A stretch of 64,000 nucleotides of DNA from Ottelia alismoides (Eukaryota > Streptophyta > Magnoliopsida > Alismatales > Hydrocharitaceae). The notes below the pieces were generated by a model. That model did no database searches. It worked only from the letters and a program-made list of their open reading frames with translations, and had not been told where the DNA came from. The stretch lies in NCBI GenBank assembly GCA_037367405.1, contig JAZKJV010003132.1:186001-250000 (forward strand), written 5' to 3'. The position numbers were made by a program, and so were the translations under genes. Positions 36,701 through 48,365 of this stretch are shown one piece after another. Each line of letters begins with the position of its first letter. Positions within the stretch are counted from its first letter, which is position 1.

Positions 36701-37150
36701 ATGATTTTATTGTGAAATAAATTTTATTATTTAGAACACATTTTTATTTACAACTTTTGTTTTGAAAATTATGTTGTTTGAGGTCAATTTATGTACAAAT
36801 AAATAGTGTAGTATACAAATACTCACATCACACATTTTTTTGATTTCTGATTAAGGACTCTATCTCCCCCTACTTTATTCCTAGTCGATCATGTCAAGTC
36901 TTGACCTTCTCTCAGGGTTTGGTCAGCTTGTATCTATTACATATATACAGTCTTCCTTTTTTTCTTTTTTTTTTAAATTTTTCCTTTCTTTATTTCTTTA
37001 TTTATTTTAGGTTAAAATGGTAGGAAGTGTACAATATTTACACACAGATGCAAGTTAGTAAGAATACAGAGTTAGTTTTATATACATGTGTTTTATAAGG
37101 GATTTTAAGATAAATTAAATGAATAAAGATGATGAAGTGCAGATTCATCA
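33729..37150 (-). repeat. Element A 5' LTR
   Basis: It starts TGAGCACAAGATTTTTG and ends GCAGATTCATCA, 3422 bp, and aligns with 20117-23490. It contains a CACGTG box (34876-34881), an AGGGTTT telo-box-like motif (34969-34975), a GC-rich block (34980-35470) and a TATA box (36137-36147). A poly-T-rich segment around 35510-35670 separates the GC block from the promoter region. Frames within it (34879-35157 and 35239-35508) are antisense and shorter than in the 3' LTR. Confidence 0.88.
36137..36147 (-). promoter_or_regulatory. Element A 5' LTR TATA box
   Basis: The minus strand reads TTCTATTTATATGGCTCC, the same as in the 3' LTR. It should drive the genomic RNA. AAG|GTGAGAT (GT at 35981-35980), a splice-donor-like site, follows about 160 bases downstream. 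Confidence 0.5.
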
Positions 37151-37497
37151 GCTACCGGCTCTGTGGACATCAAACACAATAAATAATTATCGAAATCTTG
37201 CCAATCAAAATCGATGTCTGAGCCCCAAGGATCTGAATCAAAATCACAAGAAATGTAATATGCTTTGGTACCCAAATCACAATCATCAGCCTCTAAGGAG
37301 CTCTGTGCCATGAGTGTGCTCTCTGAACTCTCATCAGTTATCATAAATGGCTCTGCAATCTCTGAGGGTGTGATAAGAGCTTGTGAAATGGGGTCTGTCC
37401 AAATGACTTCATCATTTATGATCACGAAATCACACTCCTGGTGGACGTCTATCTCTAAATCTATCATCTACTATGAACTCTACTTGGAGCAAGTTGA
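37151..37497 (-). pseudogene. Element B fragment: acidic linker between protease and RT
   Basis: An open frame (minus strand, from 37467) reads MIDLEIDVHQECDFVIINDE, then segments such as AEPFMITDESSE and YISCDFDSDPWGSDIDFDWQ. It is very rich in Asp and Glu, like the PR-RT linker of element C (55653-55865). Its C-terminal end runs into the LTR of element A at 37150, so the last residues are foreign. It is the piece of B stranded between the insertion of A and the Copia solo LTR. Confidence 0.7.
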
Positions 37498-40061
37498 TGA
37501 AGGATATGGTAAGATCCTTAAGTGCATCACGAAAGTGTGAGGGTCACATCTTAGGCGATCGAGAGCAGCGTTTTCAAAATTTTTAATGTGATAAAACCAC
37601 ATGATCCTAGAACACTTCTCGGATAATTTCATATAAACCACAATAGGTATTAAGGTTACCTCTTGAAGCGTGGTTGTGATCGAGTCTCTAAACGAAGAGA
37701 CCTCTTGTCTCCGATCCAATGGACAAGACACTTGCGAGCGCGTTGATGAGATGTGTGCTCCTCGCAATCCATATTGATGATCCAAGAGACGAATCTCCTT
37801 ATCTCATCACACGAGATCCGACTTCTTCTTTACAAGTGAGGCACACCGAAGGAGACAGAGATCCACGAGCAAATACTCTGGTAGTATTACAACTATGCTG
37901 TGATGATGGCGATTCTCTCTAGGGCTCCACAGTGAATGGCCACAATGAGAGAGAGGGAGAGAGACTTGGTATATAGAGAGAGGGAGAGAGAGCATTAATT
38001 TTCCATTGTGTAAAGAGGATCTAGGGTTGCCTCTTCTTATATAGTATTTTGGGATCCATGGATCTCAATCCATAGACAACACAAAATCAATGGTTGAGAT
38101 TGATTTGTGTTTCTTTCAATGGCCATGATGTCGTTGTAAAAACACAACAATAATTAATTTAATTTAAATTAATATATATAGATAAATCAATATAATTAAT
38201 TTCAAATAAAATTAATTATTTAATCTTGGAGATAATGAGAAAATTGACCTTATCCCCAAAAAATGGGGAGAAAGGGTTTATCTCCTCAATATATCATGAG
38301 ATCTCATTATCCCATGAGATCTCCAAGATTTACAACAAAATTTGTTGTAAATTTCTTCATAAAAATAATTCATACTTATCTTGTGAATATTGCAATCATG
38401 ACATTGGAAAAATGAGAATCACATTCACATCCTAAAATAAAATGTAAATTATATTTTCAATTAATTATCCAATGTGAATCCAAATCACGTCAATAATTAA
38501 TCAACAAATATAAATTACAATAGGCACTCTCTTATATATTATAAATCATATTTACAATATATTTATGATTAATATGGATAGTGATATCCACATTATTCAT
38601 ATCCATGATAAATAAATCACATTTAATCATCTTGGATCTCTATTCTCATGTGCTCAAATAATATGAATCACATTCACATTATTTACATTTTTGATAACCA
38701 TATTTAATTATCTTTGATAACTCTCCTTATAATATGAATCAAATTCATATTATTCATGATAATTAAATCACATTTAATTAACAAATTTCTCAATGCTCGG
38801 ATACATATATCAACAAATGAGATTATCCATGAACTCTTTCAAGGATAATGCACTTTCTCCGCGGATACTTGGAGATAAGGACAAGACGATTGTATTGTTC
38901 CATGTATAGTGACTTGGATATTGAGATCACATCTCAAATCCAGATCTTGCAGAACTCACGTAGATGTTTGATTAAATCAAAGTTGTAGATCTACTCTTCT
39001 CATTGTATCTGAATCACATTCAGATCAAGGTCCAACATTTGGACTAAGATCAGATTACTTCTCTATGAGAGGAGTCACTAAAATCCAGACTTGTTTCACC
39101 ACTCCCTCGAAATAGAAGCATCATGGTTATAAAATCATTTTATGATCACATCACCCTCAGGTATTCCTAATACTTGTACGTCCTGCATACATGAAGACCC
39201 AGAATAAACCCGAAGTATTAGATAAAGTTTACACTATCTCTTCACAGTATTATCATTAAGTTTCTTATTTGATCATTGGGAGTTCGTATCGATCATATAC
39301 TTTCCAAAAGCATAAATTATACATAGATGTTGATCATGTAATTTCCAAAAGAACACATCAAACCTATCAAATTCAGTCAAGCTTCCAAAGTGAGACGATC
39401 ATGCATGGAATTTGATTCTTTCAAATATCTCATGAGTGAGCTCATGTCTTCCGGTTTAGTAAATGAACTAGTATGATCCCTTTGAGATATCGTATTACTC
39501 ATATGCCCTTGCATGCACACTAGTGCGTCGGTGTATAGACCTTGGTTAGATAATAAACCTATTGGTCAGCCAAATGTACATAGTCAGACATATATTAACA
39601 TATTTATCTCCGGTCAGAGGATGTGTGCCTATATCGTGACAACATACGACATAGGACTTTGGTTATATCGATCTCGTTAAGCCAATTCTTTGACCTAACT
39701 TATCTAACACATCCGAATCTCTATTCCCATGCAGAGGACTTGCATCAAGAGGTCAGTCAGATATAATCCTAATGAGAAAGGACACCATCTCCTACACAGG
39801 CTGGAGATCGCTCTTAACAATCATTTGACTGTGCTTGATGAGTCTCAATCTAACTTCTTAGATATTCATCCAAGCACCAATCTCTATGATTCATCTATTG
39901 AATCAACAATTATATGATCATTAAGATGGCCATGTTACATTACTGTAATTGTACTAAGGGACCTATAATGCAAATTAGTTATTCTTCATTTCAGAACAAG
40001 GAATGATATTTGCAATAATATTTATTGCATAATGGCTCATCATGGGCTTGCATGTCCAACA
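37498..40061 (-). repeat. Solo LTR of the same Copia family
   Basis: It starts TGAAGGATATGG and ends GCATGTCCAACA, 2564 bp, and aligns over its whole length with the two LTRs of the Copia element at 5054-15465. No internal Copia sequence is attached, so it is a solo LTR, the usual product of recombination between two LTRs. Flanks are GTTGA (37493-37497) and ACTGA (40062-40066), a poor match that may be a decayed 5-bp duplication. It sits between protease and linker of element B. Its TATA box is at 38036-38044. Confidence 0.88.
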
Positions 40062-40440
40062 ACTGAATATATGGCATTGATCTCCTTAATCACTTTATTT
40101 GTATACTCTCGCCCTCGACGCGAAAGTTCACCTTATCGATATCATGATTGGACGTTGCCTTGGTTGTGGCTGAAGGGTCGTCCTAAAATGACGGGGGTAT
40201 CAGTCATGCATTCAAGGATCTCCATGTCCAACACAATGAAGTCCACGGGAAATTTCAGACCCTGAATTGTTATGACAACACCCTTTAATATCCCCGTTGG
40301 TTTCTCGACAGATCTATCTGCAAACTGGACAATTGTCCTGCTTTGTCTAGGAGGGCCAAGCTTGAATTAATCGAGTAAGGCAGCCGGGAGGAGGTTAATC
40401 AAGGAATCGTTGTCTAATAGAGAGTCTGATCGAATCGTTG
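40062..40440 (-). pseudogene. Element B aspartic protease, C-terminal part
   Basis: The minus strand reads MTDTPVILGRPFSATTKATS (about 40150-40210), the typical ILGRPF C-terminal motif of Gypsy proteases, then NHDIDKVNFRVEG. Upstream pieces around 40260-40440 cover the flap and active-site region, but stops there prevent a clean reading of the DSG triplet. The C-terminal end is cut by the Copia solo LTR at 40061. Confidence 0.8.
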
Positions 40441-43229
40441 CTCATGGATGCAGCATCTGACAGAAGGAGCTCCTGCATTGGGTCTAGTAGTTGGCAATCA
40501 GTTCTGGATGGCAAAGCAAGTGGCACTAGTGAGCGCATAAATTTCTGCGTTGTGATTTCTCCTCCTCTTCCTACAGATGGTGGTCTTCTCTCTGAGGCTC
40601 TTCTAGAAAAGAGATATATGCTCAAGTGCATCCTGAAGAGATAGCTGGATCTGAAATCTATCTATCATCTGCTTGTTAAACTCTATCGGCTATCTCTTTT
40701 TGGGATTTTCTTGTTTTTGGCCCTTCCCCAAGCGGAGTGCTTGAGGAAAGGGGATAGAGGGATCCTCCTCAGAAGAATGAGGGTTAGGAGTGGGTTTTTG
40801 AGCATGAATTATGGTGGAATCCATGCAAACATCATCAATATCAATAGATGGATCCATAAGAGATACAAAAACCTTTCCTTTATTCATATTTTTGTTTTTT
40901 TTTGAAGTTTTTTCATTTTTTTTATTTTTATAAAAATATACTGTGGTATAGGAGAGGATAAAACAATTGTATAAGTCTTGGTGGCATCAATACCACCGAC
41001 GACATCTGAACTGGCGTCGGCACCGTGCTTTGTCCTATCATCTGATAATCTGGTGGCACCAGCACCACTGTCTGCAGCTAGAGATATGACGGTATCAGCA
41101 CCGCCGTCTAGATCATCATCTTTAGTGGCATCAGCACAACCATTATCATCATGATTAGCGGCATCAACACCACTCTAGACTCCATCTGGTGCCCTAGAAT
41201 CGACACCGGGATGTCTCCTAGATGAGCCTCCATCAGCTAGCTTCCTATCTCTCCTAAGTGTTACAAAATCAACATCAAATAAATAATGAATGACATACAT
41301 AATATCATTAATAGAGGCGGTCTCTGTAGACTATACATGCTTAGACTTTCTCTTCATATAGTTCAGGTTAAGTTCAATTTGTGCAGGTATGGCAGACTTG
41401 CCCTAGATTATTTATCTAATCTCCTACCAGAACTCATCCATTTCTTGCCAGAATGTGCCTTGTTGCTAGGATAGCATTCGGGCGAGATCATCAAGGGAAG
41501 GGTTCTCATAAGAGTGTGAATGAGAACCGGATACGTTGCCTCGCTGGAATTGAGGCTGGCTCTGCTGCTGTTGTTTGTATGAGTGTAGAGGAGGTTGGGG
41601 GTACTAGTGATGAGGTTTCTACTAACTCCATTGTTGACCTTGATACGAGGGTCGAGGACCATGTCGTGGCTATTGGGAGTACTGGGTCTGCTGCTGCAAT
41701 TGGGTGCCTTGCCCTATCTATGCCGGAGGTTGCTGCTGGGATGAAGAACCTCTAGTCAACCATCTGAAGCATGGCTGGTCATGATAGATCCTAGACTGCT
41801 GCTAGTATTGGGAGTACCAAATCCCATTGACTTCCATCAACAACTCATCTTGCTAGTGAACTAGTAGAGGAAGGGATGCCAAGGGATAATCCAGATGATA
41901 CACAACCAACTGAGCATTTGAGGAAGGGGGTGGTGGCAATTGGTAATGTGGGAGTGATTGGATCGACTCCGCATGAATGTGATGGACCAGACGGTACGAG
42001 GCGAAGGGTTGTGACAAACTGCTCCCTAGATCAGTCCATGACTTGGAATGTGGCTGAGAAGCTGTCTGTGCCTGTTGAAGACACACGATCTGGGTCTTCA
42101 GGTCACTCACTGGCCAGCTCATCATTCCTGTTGAGCTTATCAAGACCCTGGCACGTCTTCTTCTCAATGATCTCCATCCGATCCAACTTCTGGATAATGA
42201 TACCCATATTGGCAGCCGAAGACTCTGCTAGTGTCGCTACCGCATAAGAGAAAGAAGGACCGACCTCAATATGTGCTATCTTCTGATATGAAATCACCCG
42301 AGGGGGAGGCCTCTCCTGAGTACAAACCATGGTTTGAGACTTCACAGTGTAGTTTTCAGCCATCTCCTCATAGATGGCCCAGACCTGGTCTTCATCCTTG
42401 GTAAAGTAGGAACATCCACAAGAGGAGTTCACTAGCCCATGAATCTCATGTGTCAACCCATAAAATAAACTCTGAACGAGGTTGGACTTGTTGATGTCAT
42501 GGTGGGGACCCCTATCGATGAGCTCTCAGAATCGATCCCACGCTTCATGGAACTGTTCATTGGGGATAATTGTGAAATTGTTGATCATTGCTCTAGTTGC
42601 ATTGGTCTGGGTGAGTGGTTAATAATTGTTCAGGTACTCAGTCTGGAGCTGTACCCAAGTAGTGACAACCCTCCCTAGGTGTTCCAGCCAGTAGGCTGCT
42701 CGATCAACCAAGGAGAATGGGAAGGCGATCAACTTAATGGTGTCCTCGTCCACTAGCCTATCCTGGACGGTGCTGCAGACCATATCAAATTCATGTAGAT
42801 GGAGATGGCACTCCTCGGTGGTGTGACCATGGAATTTGGGCAGTAGCTGGATCGTCTGGGGGCGAAGCTCGAAATCTCCATGGATGGCTGGAAGTTGGAT
42901 CCATCTGTGAGGGAGGGTTGCACCATAGTTGTGCAACTGCCTCATGGTATGCGCTGGCCTCTAAGTATCTCGCAGCTCATCTTAGAGTCTATCATCTGCT
43001 CGACCCTCCTAGCGTGGTATTTCTCCACCACCGGTTGGTATCTCTGGTTCTTCCCTCCCCACTCGCATATACATGAGCTCTCTCCTCACATCTACTATGA
43101 ATATCCCTTGGTATCTTATCTCTCTCTACATGGTCTCCTAGGAAGCTAGCAGTGTGTTATTGATGGCTGCCTGATCCAAACAAAAGATGAAGTCTGTGGC
43201 TGCTCATCGGTCCTATAATCACTGGCCAT
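40441..43229 (-). pseudogene. Element B gag
   Basis: The probable start is ATG 43229 (MASDYRTDEQPQTSSF). The capsid domain reads IHGDFELRPQTIQLLPKF, HLHLHEFDMVCST, FSLVDRAAYWLEHLGRVVTT and YLNNY (42619-42945), then YFTKDEDQVWAIYEEMAENY and SQTMVCTQERPPP (42300-42456). A Gln/Pro-rich region follows (41530-41850), then IPAQIELNLN and FVTLRRDRKL (about 41230-41400), the decayed Athila 'LPSQPEANPR...TLRSG' signature. An acidic repeat region lies beyond it (40965-41220). Stops and frameshifts are common. The N-terminal half is better preserved than the rest. Confidence 0.85.
40965..41220 (-). repeat. Degenerate acidic peptide repeat after gag of element B
   Basis: The minus-strand frame reads repeated tetrapeptides GVDS, GVDA, CADA, GADT, GAGA, GADA, GIDA, each followed by 6-10 mostly acidic or polar residues (for example ATKDDDLDG). 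At the DNA level GGTG(C/T)(T/C)GATGCC recurs every 30-45 bases. The repeat lies between the LRSG motif and the protease and is not seen in elements A or C. Confidence 0.6.
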
Positions 43230-44815
43230 CTCTTCGGTCTCTACAAAGGCAAAATACCCTAGCTCAGGTGCTATCAAATGAATGCATAACCGTGCTAGCC
43301 TTTCAGCCTATACCACAAGAGGGGAATAAGGGTGGTCTAGGGGGATAAGGGTGGAGGTGAATTCAGGTTTAGAGAGCGGGTATAAGCTCTCTGAAGACAC
43401 CCTAGATGAACGTCGAGGAGTGTTGGAATGCAGTGCTTCCAGAGGCAGCCTAAGAGACCTCCTACCCATCATCTTGATATGGGGATTTACGAATATTTGA
43501 TCTAGAATGAAAGCAGGATGATAAAACAAACCCCCAATTTACCTACTCAACACAGTGTGATGACTGTAAAAGTTTGGTCGTTTTATCTTGTCAAATTTTA
43601 TTAGGTGATAATCCAATCTTACAGAGCGAGTTAGCGAGCTATTAGGAGCTTGATTCTCCCTGGAGACTAGACATGATTCTTATGACTCGTTGCGCCTATT
43701 TCCAACCAGTATGGGTGTAAGTATAAATTGTTTCTAGCTACCCGATTTACTAGAGGATGGAGCCTTACAAAATTTCCTCTAAATCACCCACTCTGTTAAG
43801 GAAGTCCTAACCATTTACTAGATACACAAAAATCCTCACTGGAGAATAACTAATCATTTTTGTTAGAACCAGTAGTTAGAGAAAGTCCAAGAGTGGCTCT
43901 ATCCTAGTGTGCAGGTCTCTCAACTCTCAGCTGAGTGAAGTTCCGTTTTTGGTCAAGTGTGTTTTAGTAGACCCGATTTTATTCTTTATCACTTTTTAGG
44001 TATTTTTCTGAATAAAATCATTGTCCAATGAATTTTCTGATTTCCTTTTAATTAAAGTCCAGTAAAACAGAGGGAGAAAGATGGAAAAGACGATGCGTGA
44101 TGACATCAATGATGCGTGCAGAGTCAGAAATATGTACCTTGCTCCAGTAGTCTACATGCATAGTGATCTGTGTATAAATTTAATGTAGAATATAAACTAA
44201 TCTAAATGATGCACGAGGAAATTACGCTAAGATAATAACTTCTTCTACAGAAGAACTGGTGCTAATTAAACAGAGGAGAGACTTGAGTTCAATCTTAGAT
44301 GTCGATCGGTCCCACTACAGTCGGTCCTACAAGCGTTGTACACGGCCTCTCTAGACACGTGGTCTCTAGTCCAATTAAGTTAGTTTTTTATTTGACCAAG
44401 TCCAATTGTGATCTGTAGGAACAGATATTCTATTAGGGTGTTTGGACCTTACTTGCTATAGAGCTCAACCAGAATAAAACGTAAGTCTAGGGGGTAAAAC
44501 CACAGGAAACAAATAAAATAAAATGTGAAAAATCGTAAAAAAGACGGTGAGGTTACCCAAGTGCACCGACACGTGGTGAAACATACCACAGATAATGTTC
44601 AACTCTAGAAGAGTCCAAAAGTCTAAGTTATTAGAAGATTTTTTGCAAATAACAAAACTCCTCCTACACCTCCACGTGCGGGTCCCTCCAAAGCAAATCG
44701 AGTCATACTCCTAGTGGTTCCTTGCATGAAAAAACAAAACACAAGATGGTCAGAAACAATTATAAAAGAGAGAAGCAAATAAAAGCAAAAATAAAATCTA
44801 ACTACTTAAATGTGC
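43230..44815 (-). other. Element B 5' leader
   Basis: This is non-coding sequence between PBS and gag. It shares CCAGTAGTTAGAGAAAGTCC and GTGGCTCTATCCTAGTGTG (about 43868-43905) with the leader of element A. No separate gene is visible. Confidence 0.65.
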
Positions 44816-44833
44816 TCCCCGGCAACGGTGTCG
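44816..44833 (-). promoter_or_regulatory. Element B primer binding site (tRNA-Asp type)
   Basis: The minus strand reads CGACACCGTTGCCGGGGA, matching 15 of 18 bases of TGGCGCCGTTGCCGGGGA. The 5' LTR begins three bases away at 44837. Confidence 0.8.
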
Positions 44834-44836
44834 TTC

Positions 44837-46120
44837 TGATAAATGATTTTTTAGCTTATTTTGACGGATTAAAATAAGAAAATGCCGTTGTCCTAAATCA
44901 ACCAAATACATTAACAAGAAAATAAACCACTAATAGATCAAACGAATCGAGTAGTTTTGCTACTTTTATTAACTTGGTATAACGACCAGTGTCGAACATA
45001 AGGAGCACAATTATACAGAAAGTAGTCGATTTCAAAAATCAAAAGATTTTTATTATTTTTTAGTGGTTTTTAATTTTCCAATTTCTTAATTTTTCAATAG
45101 AAGAGATGTAAGCACAAAAGATAAAATCACATGCAAGCACTTTTAAGTGTTTTTCAAAAGGTCCAAAAACGATCAAAAAATTTAATTAAAAATATTTTTG
45201 TGTTTTATATAATTTGTAGTATTTTTGGAAATTTTTGGGTACTTTTTAGTTATTTTTGTTATTTTATAAAAATCAAACAGTGACAAAATAAGAAAACAAT
45301 GAACAATTTTGAGAGTTTTACAAATTAATAGATAAAAACTCAAAATTCTTGAAAGTAAATTTTATGATAAACTATAAGCAAATGTCTACACACAAGAATT
45401 GAAAGTAAATTTTATTGATTTTATATAATTTTTATTAGTTTTCAAGTATTTTGCAATTTTTTGGTTATTATAAGGTATTTCGCAACAAAATTTCCACAGA
45501 AGCTAAAAGATGACAAAAGACAACTACAATAATTTTTATGGAATTTTAAATGGTTTTTCGAATTTTTGGATTTTCCAAATAGGGACTTTTAGGGTGTTTT
45601 TGAATTTTTAATAATAGATTATGCACATAACTCAACAAGCAAAAATCACTATAAATAGTACATGCTAGCAGGAGCAGCAAGTAATTTTGAGGCAATTTTT
45701 CGAGTTAATTGAGTATTTATTGCAATTACTAAATGTCTTGTAATTAAAAATAGTTTACATGAACCTAACTGTAATTACTTTAAGTCCTAGGGCCTAGCAA
45801 ATAACAAATAATTAAGCACAAGGGCTTATAAGTAATTAATCCAACAAGCACATGCACATCACGTGAATCCAGTCCATAAGGGAAAAATGCAATTTCTCAA
45901 AACATTTCATTTATTAAATAACAAGCATAAAGTACACGGAGAAACATGCAAATACACCAAATACCACGTGAGGCTACAAGTGACTTCAGTTTAGATGGAC
46001 TAAAACGCAAATTTGAAAACTACAAGGTCTTTTCTGCAAATATTTTTAGCTACAAGTTATATTTATCGGACTATAACAAAATAAATAAAATTGAGGGATA
46101 AAAAGGAAAAGGGATATTTA
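44837..46120 (-). repeat. Element B 5' LTR, truncated
   Basis: It starts TGATAAATGATTTTTTAG and follows the 3' LTR (563-1985) through the block ending ATTGAGGGATAAAA. Similarity stops at about 46120, where the 3' LTR goes on for another 2.4 kb including the TATA box. The missing U3 and promoter part is not found elsewhere in the window, so the 5' LTR was either cut by another insertion or deleted. Confidence 0.8.
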
Positions 46121-46954
46121 CACCCATAAGCATGACTAATTTCGTAGTTTCCCCAGGAACCCTCGATAATCACAAATTACATCCAGAACCCTGAATAATG
46201 CTTACCCTATATATAGCATAACCTTGTATCAAGTTTCATCTTAATTCTTTGTTAACTATGATGGAAAAAGTGTTGATAATTTTTCCCTTCGAAATACATC
46301 ATATTTGTAACATGATGCCATCCTGTAGATCAAACAAACTGATGCCATTCTAGAGATGAGGGAGGACCAGGAAACACGACTTGCTGGTTGGATTCTGCCT
46401 TGCATGAATTCGGTCAGAGCTCCCCCTCCGCCCGCAAGCTCCTCCCCTCGACGAGCCCCGGGCTCCCCCACTGGCCTCCCTCCCCCCTGCAAGCCAGCTC
46501 CATCCCTCCCCCTGTGCCTCTCGCTCCCGCTACCCCACATTCATGGGAGCTCACCCGCGCCTCCGGCCCCCACTCCTGCAAGATCCACCTGCAACCCCTC
46601 CCCCCCTGCTCCCCCTGCTCCCCCGCATGCCCCCTCCCCTGAGCCTCCACCCCTCGTGACTCTCCCTCCCATACGCCTACCAAAACACCCCCACCCCCGT
46701 GCCGGCATGCTAGCTCCAGCACCCCCCTCCCTCTATGCCTCTGTCACCATACACCTCTGTCTCCTTACGCCTCCCCCTCCCCCGCATCTCTCCCCCCTCC
46801 CGCACCTCTATCCACCACTCCTGCAAGTCCAACTACCCGGACTCTGCTCCAGAAACCCCCACCCCCCCCCCCCCCCCGTGCGCCTCCTCCACACCGCTCC
46901 CCACGCCTCCGCTCCCACAAATTCCAGCTATCCCTGCTCCCTCACATGACCCCT
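46121..46954. other. Unassigned segment: AT-rich lead, then C-rich block
   Basis: Bases 46121-46360 are ordinary sequence with a TATATATAG motif (about 46211). Bases 46400-46930 are extremely C-rich on the plus strand, with a 16-base C run (46862-46877). A 197-codon frame (46356-46949, plus) gives a Pro/Ser-rich product, and a 94-codon minus frame (46256-46540) gives a Gly/Arg-rich start followed by ordinary sequence such as SSLISRMASVCLIYRMASC. I recognise neither. It could be part of another LTR, a captured gene fragment or a different transposon. It is cut at 46955 by element C. Confidence 0.4.
46862..46877. repeat. C homopolymer run
   Basis: Sixteen C residues in a row, within a C-rich tract. 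It may form a G-quadruplex on the other strand and is a likely place for sequencing length errors. Confidence 0.9.
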
Positions 46955-48344
46955 TGATGATCGTCAATTTCACCTCTTTAATAATAAAGAATTATAGAAT
47001 AGGAGGCAAAAAAACAGTCCATCAAAAAACATAATCTTTGAATGTTGTGGAGAATTTTCACTTGGCAAGTCTACCAAGGTCGAACACAAGAAATTGTGAT
47101 TTTTAGTTGTGAGGTTTTAACTTATATTAAATAATTAATTAATTTTTAATTAATTTTAGTGTTGAAAAATAAAATGATGATGCAATGTAAAAAAATAACA
47201 GAATGAATAAATCAACACATGATCTGTGATTTTATACAATTAACTCCTCAAATATATAATCAATAAATCCTCAAAATTAATCACAGATCAAAAGATTAAT
47301 TATTCAGGAAATGTAGTCAGAAGATCAATAAATAATCTAATAAGTTCAGGGATTTGCTGAAATGCGTGTAAGATGCTTAATTTCCCTGTAAATTATTCCT
47401 CGAGTGGAAAGTCATTATCTTCAAAAATATCAAGGAAATAATTTTTCAATATTCCTTTTTGAAGACCCTACAAATTTAAGTTAAAATACTCAAAATATAT
47501 ATGCACATATATGACCATAAAGATTGGCAGATATCCTCCAGCAATCCTAGCTCCAATATGATTAAATCCTCAATAAAGAAACAAAACAACTAATGGAATA
47601 GTCAAATTGATTCTTCCTATAATGAGCCTCTGCAAATATTAATTCTTTAGGAAAAATCGACAATGATCACAAAGAATGAATTCAATTAAATTCCTCAACC
47701 AAATTCCTACAAAAGATATCATTAATTTCCTCTATAAACATAAGGCATAATTATGTCAATTTATGCCTTCACAAATCAAAATGCTTCTTAAATTAGAATC
47801 ATCCAGAAACAACTTTAGATCTGTCCACAAATTAAGCAAAGTGATAAAGCACATAATAAGCTTCAAAATGACATATTATATGCCAAAATCAGAGTTCGTA
47901 TGTAAAAGATATGCTAAAATAAAGATCTAGGGACTAAAATGCAAAAATAAATAAATTTTCTTCTCAATTGGGTCCATGGAGGACTTATTTGTAATTTATG
48001 CAACTTAGAAGTGTTCCTCTATAATTTACCCTTGGCGAGGGTGTTTATGCAATTTCCGAAACACATAGGGGATTGATTGCAATTTCTCCAAATAGTACGT
48101 GATATACACATGTGGTCTGGACGGACCTGGAGGATCGGGTAACGGAGGCTGAGACTTGGACCAAGCCTACACGTGGCAGCAATGAGGAGGCTCGGGTGGA
48201 GCCTTGGGTCCGTGGTTGAGGTGAGACACCCGAGGCTCCACGGGGCAGCAAGTGGAGGTCTAGGGGAACACGAGGCAGAAGCTCGGATGCCGAGCTGACG
48301 TGGCAATCATAGGAGCTTCAAAGGGTCGGAGCCTCGAGGCTCGC

Positions 48345-48365
48345 GGGGGGGGGGGGGGGGAGGGG
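48345..48365. repeat. G-rich run in element C LTR
   Basis: Sixteen G residues, one A and five more G. A second run (49100-49113) lies 740 bases on. Both flank the GC-rich transcribed part of the LTR and may form quadruplexes or be unstable. Confidence 0.85.

Larger units (their letters stand above)
20117..37150 (-). mobile_element. Element A: Athila-like Ty3/Gypsy retrotransposon with both LTRs
   Basis: Minus-strand order: 5' LTR (37150-33729), PBS (33723-33706), leader, gag (32047 to about 29700), protease (about 29500-29206), acidic linker, RT (28440-27600), RNase H, integrase (about 26800-25560), non-coding spacer with an inverted-repeat array, PPT (about 23505-23491), 3' LTR (23490-20117). 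In a direct hand alignment of the first 64 LTR bases, 58 are identical between the two LTRs, so the insertion is old. It interrupts element B between linker and RT. Flanks are GTTGT (left) and GCTAC (right), which do not form a clear duplication. Catalytic Asp residues of PR, RT and IN are each replaced by Asn. Confidence 0.9.
563..46120 (-). mobile_element. Element B: Athila-like Ty3/Gypsy retrotransposon, split by three insertions
   Basis: Read on the minus strand the order is: truncated 5' LTR (44837-46120), PBS (44816-44833), leader, gag (43229 down to about 40440), protease (40440-40062), PR-RT linker (37497-37151), RT and RNase H (20116 to about 18400), integrase (about 18400-17050), non-coding spacer (16990-15466 and 5053-4400), PPT (4399-4385), 3' LTR (4384-563). 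RT before integrase is the Ty3/Gypsy order. The tRNA-Asp-type PBS, a gag motif resembling TLRSG and 3.8-kb LTRs point to the Athila clade. Three insertions break it: a full Copia element at 5054, element A at 20117 and a Copia solo LTR at 37498. All reading frames contain stops, so it cannot move on its own. Confidence 0.85.

Noticed and set aside
46356..46949. 197-codon Pro/Ser-rich frame, resembling an extensin or cell-wall protein
   Set aside because: It comes from a C-rich tract with a 16-base C run; no signal peptide or regular Ser-Pro(n) repeat is seen, and several frames are open at once.
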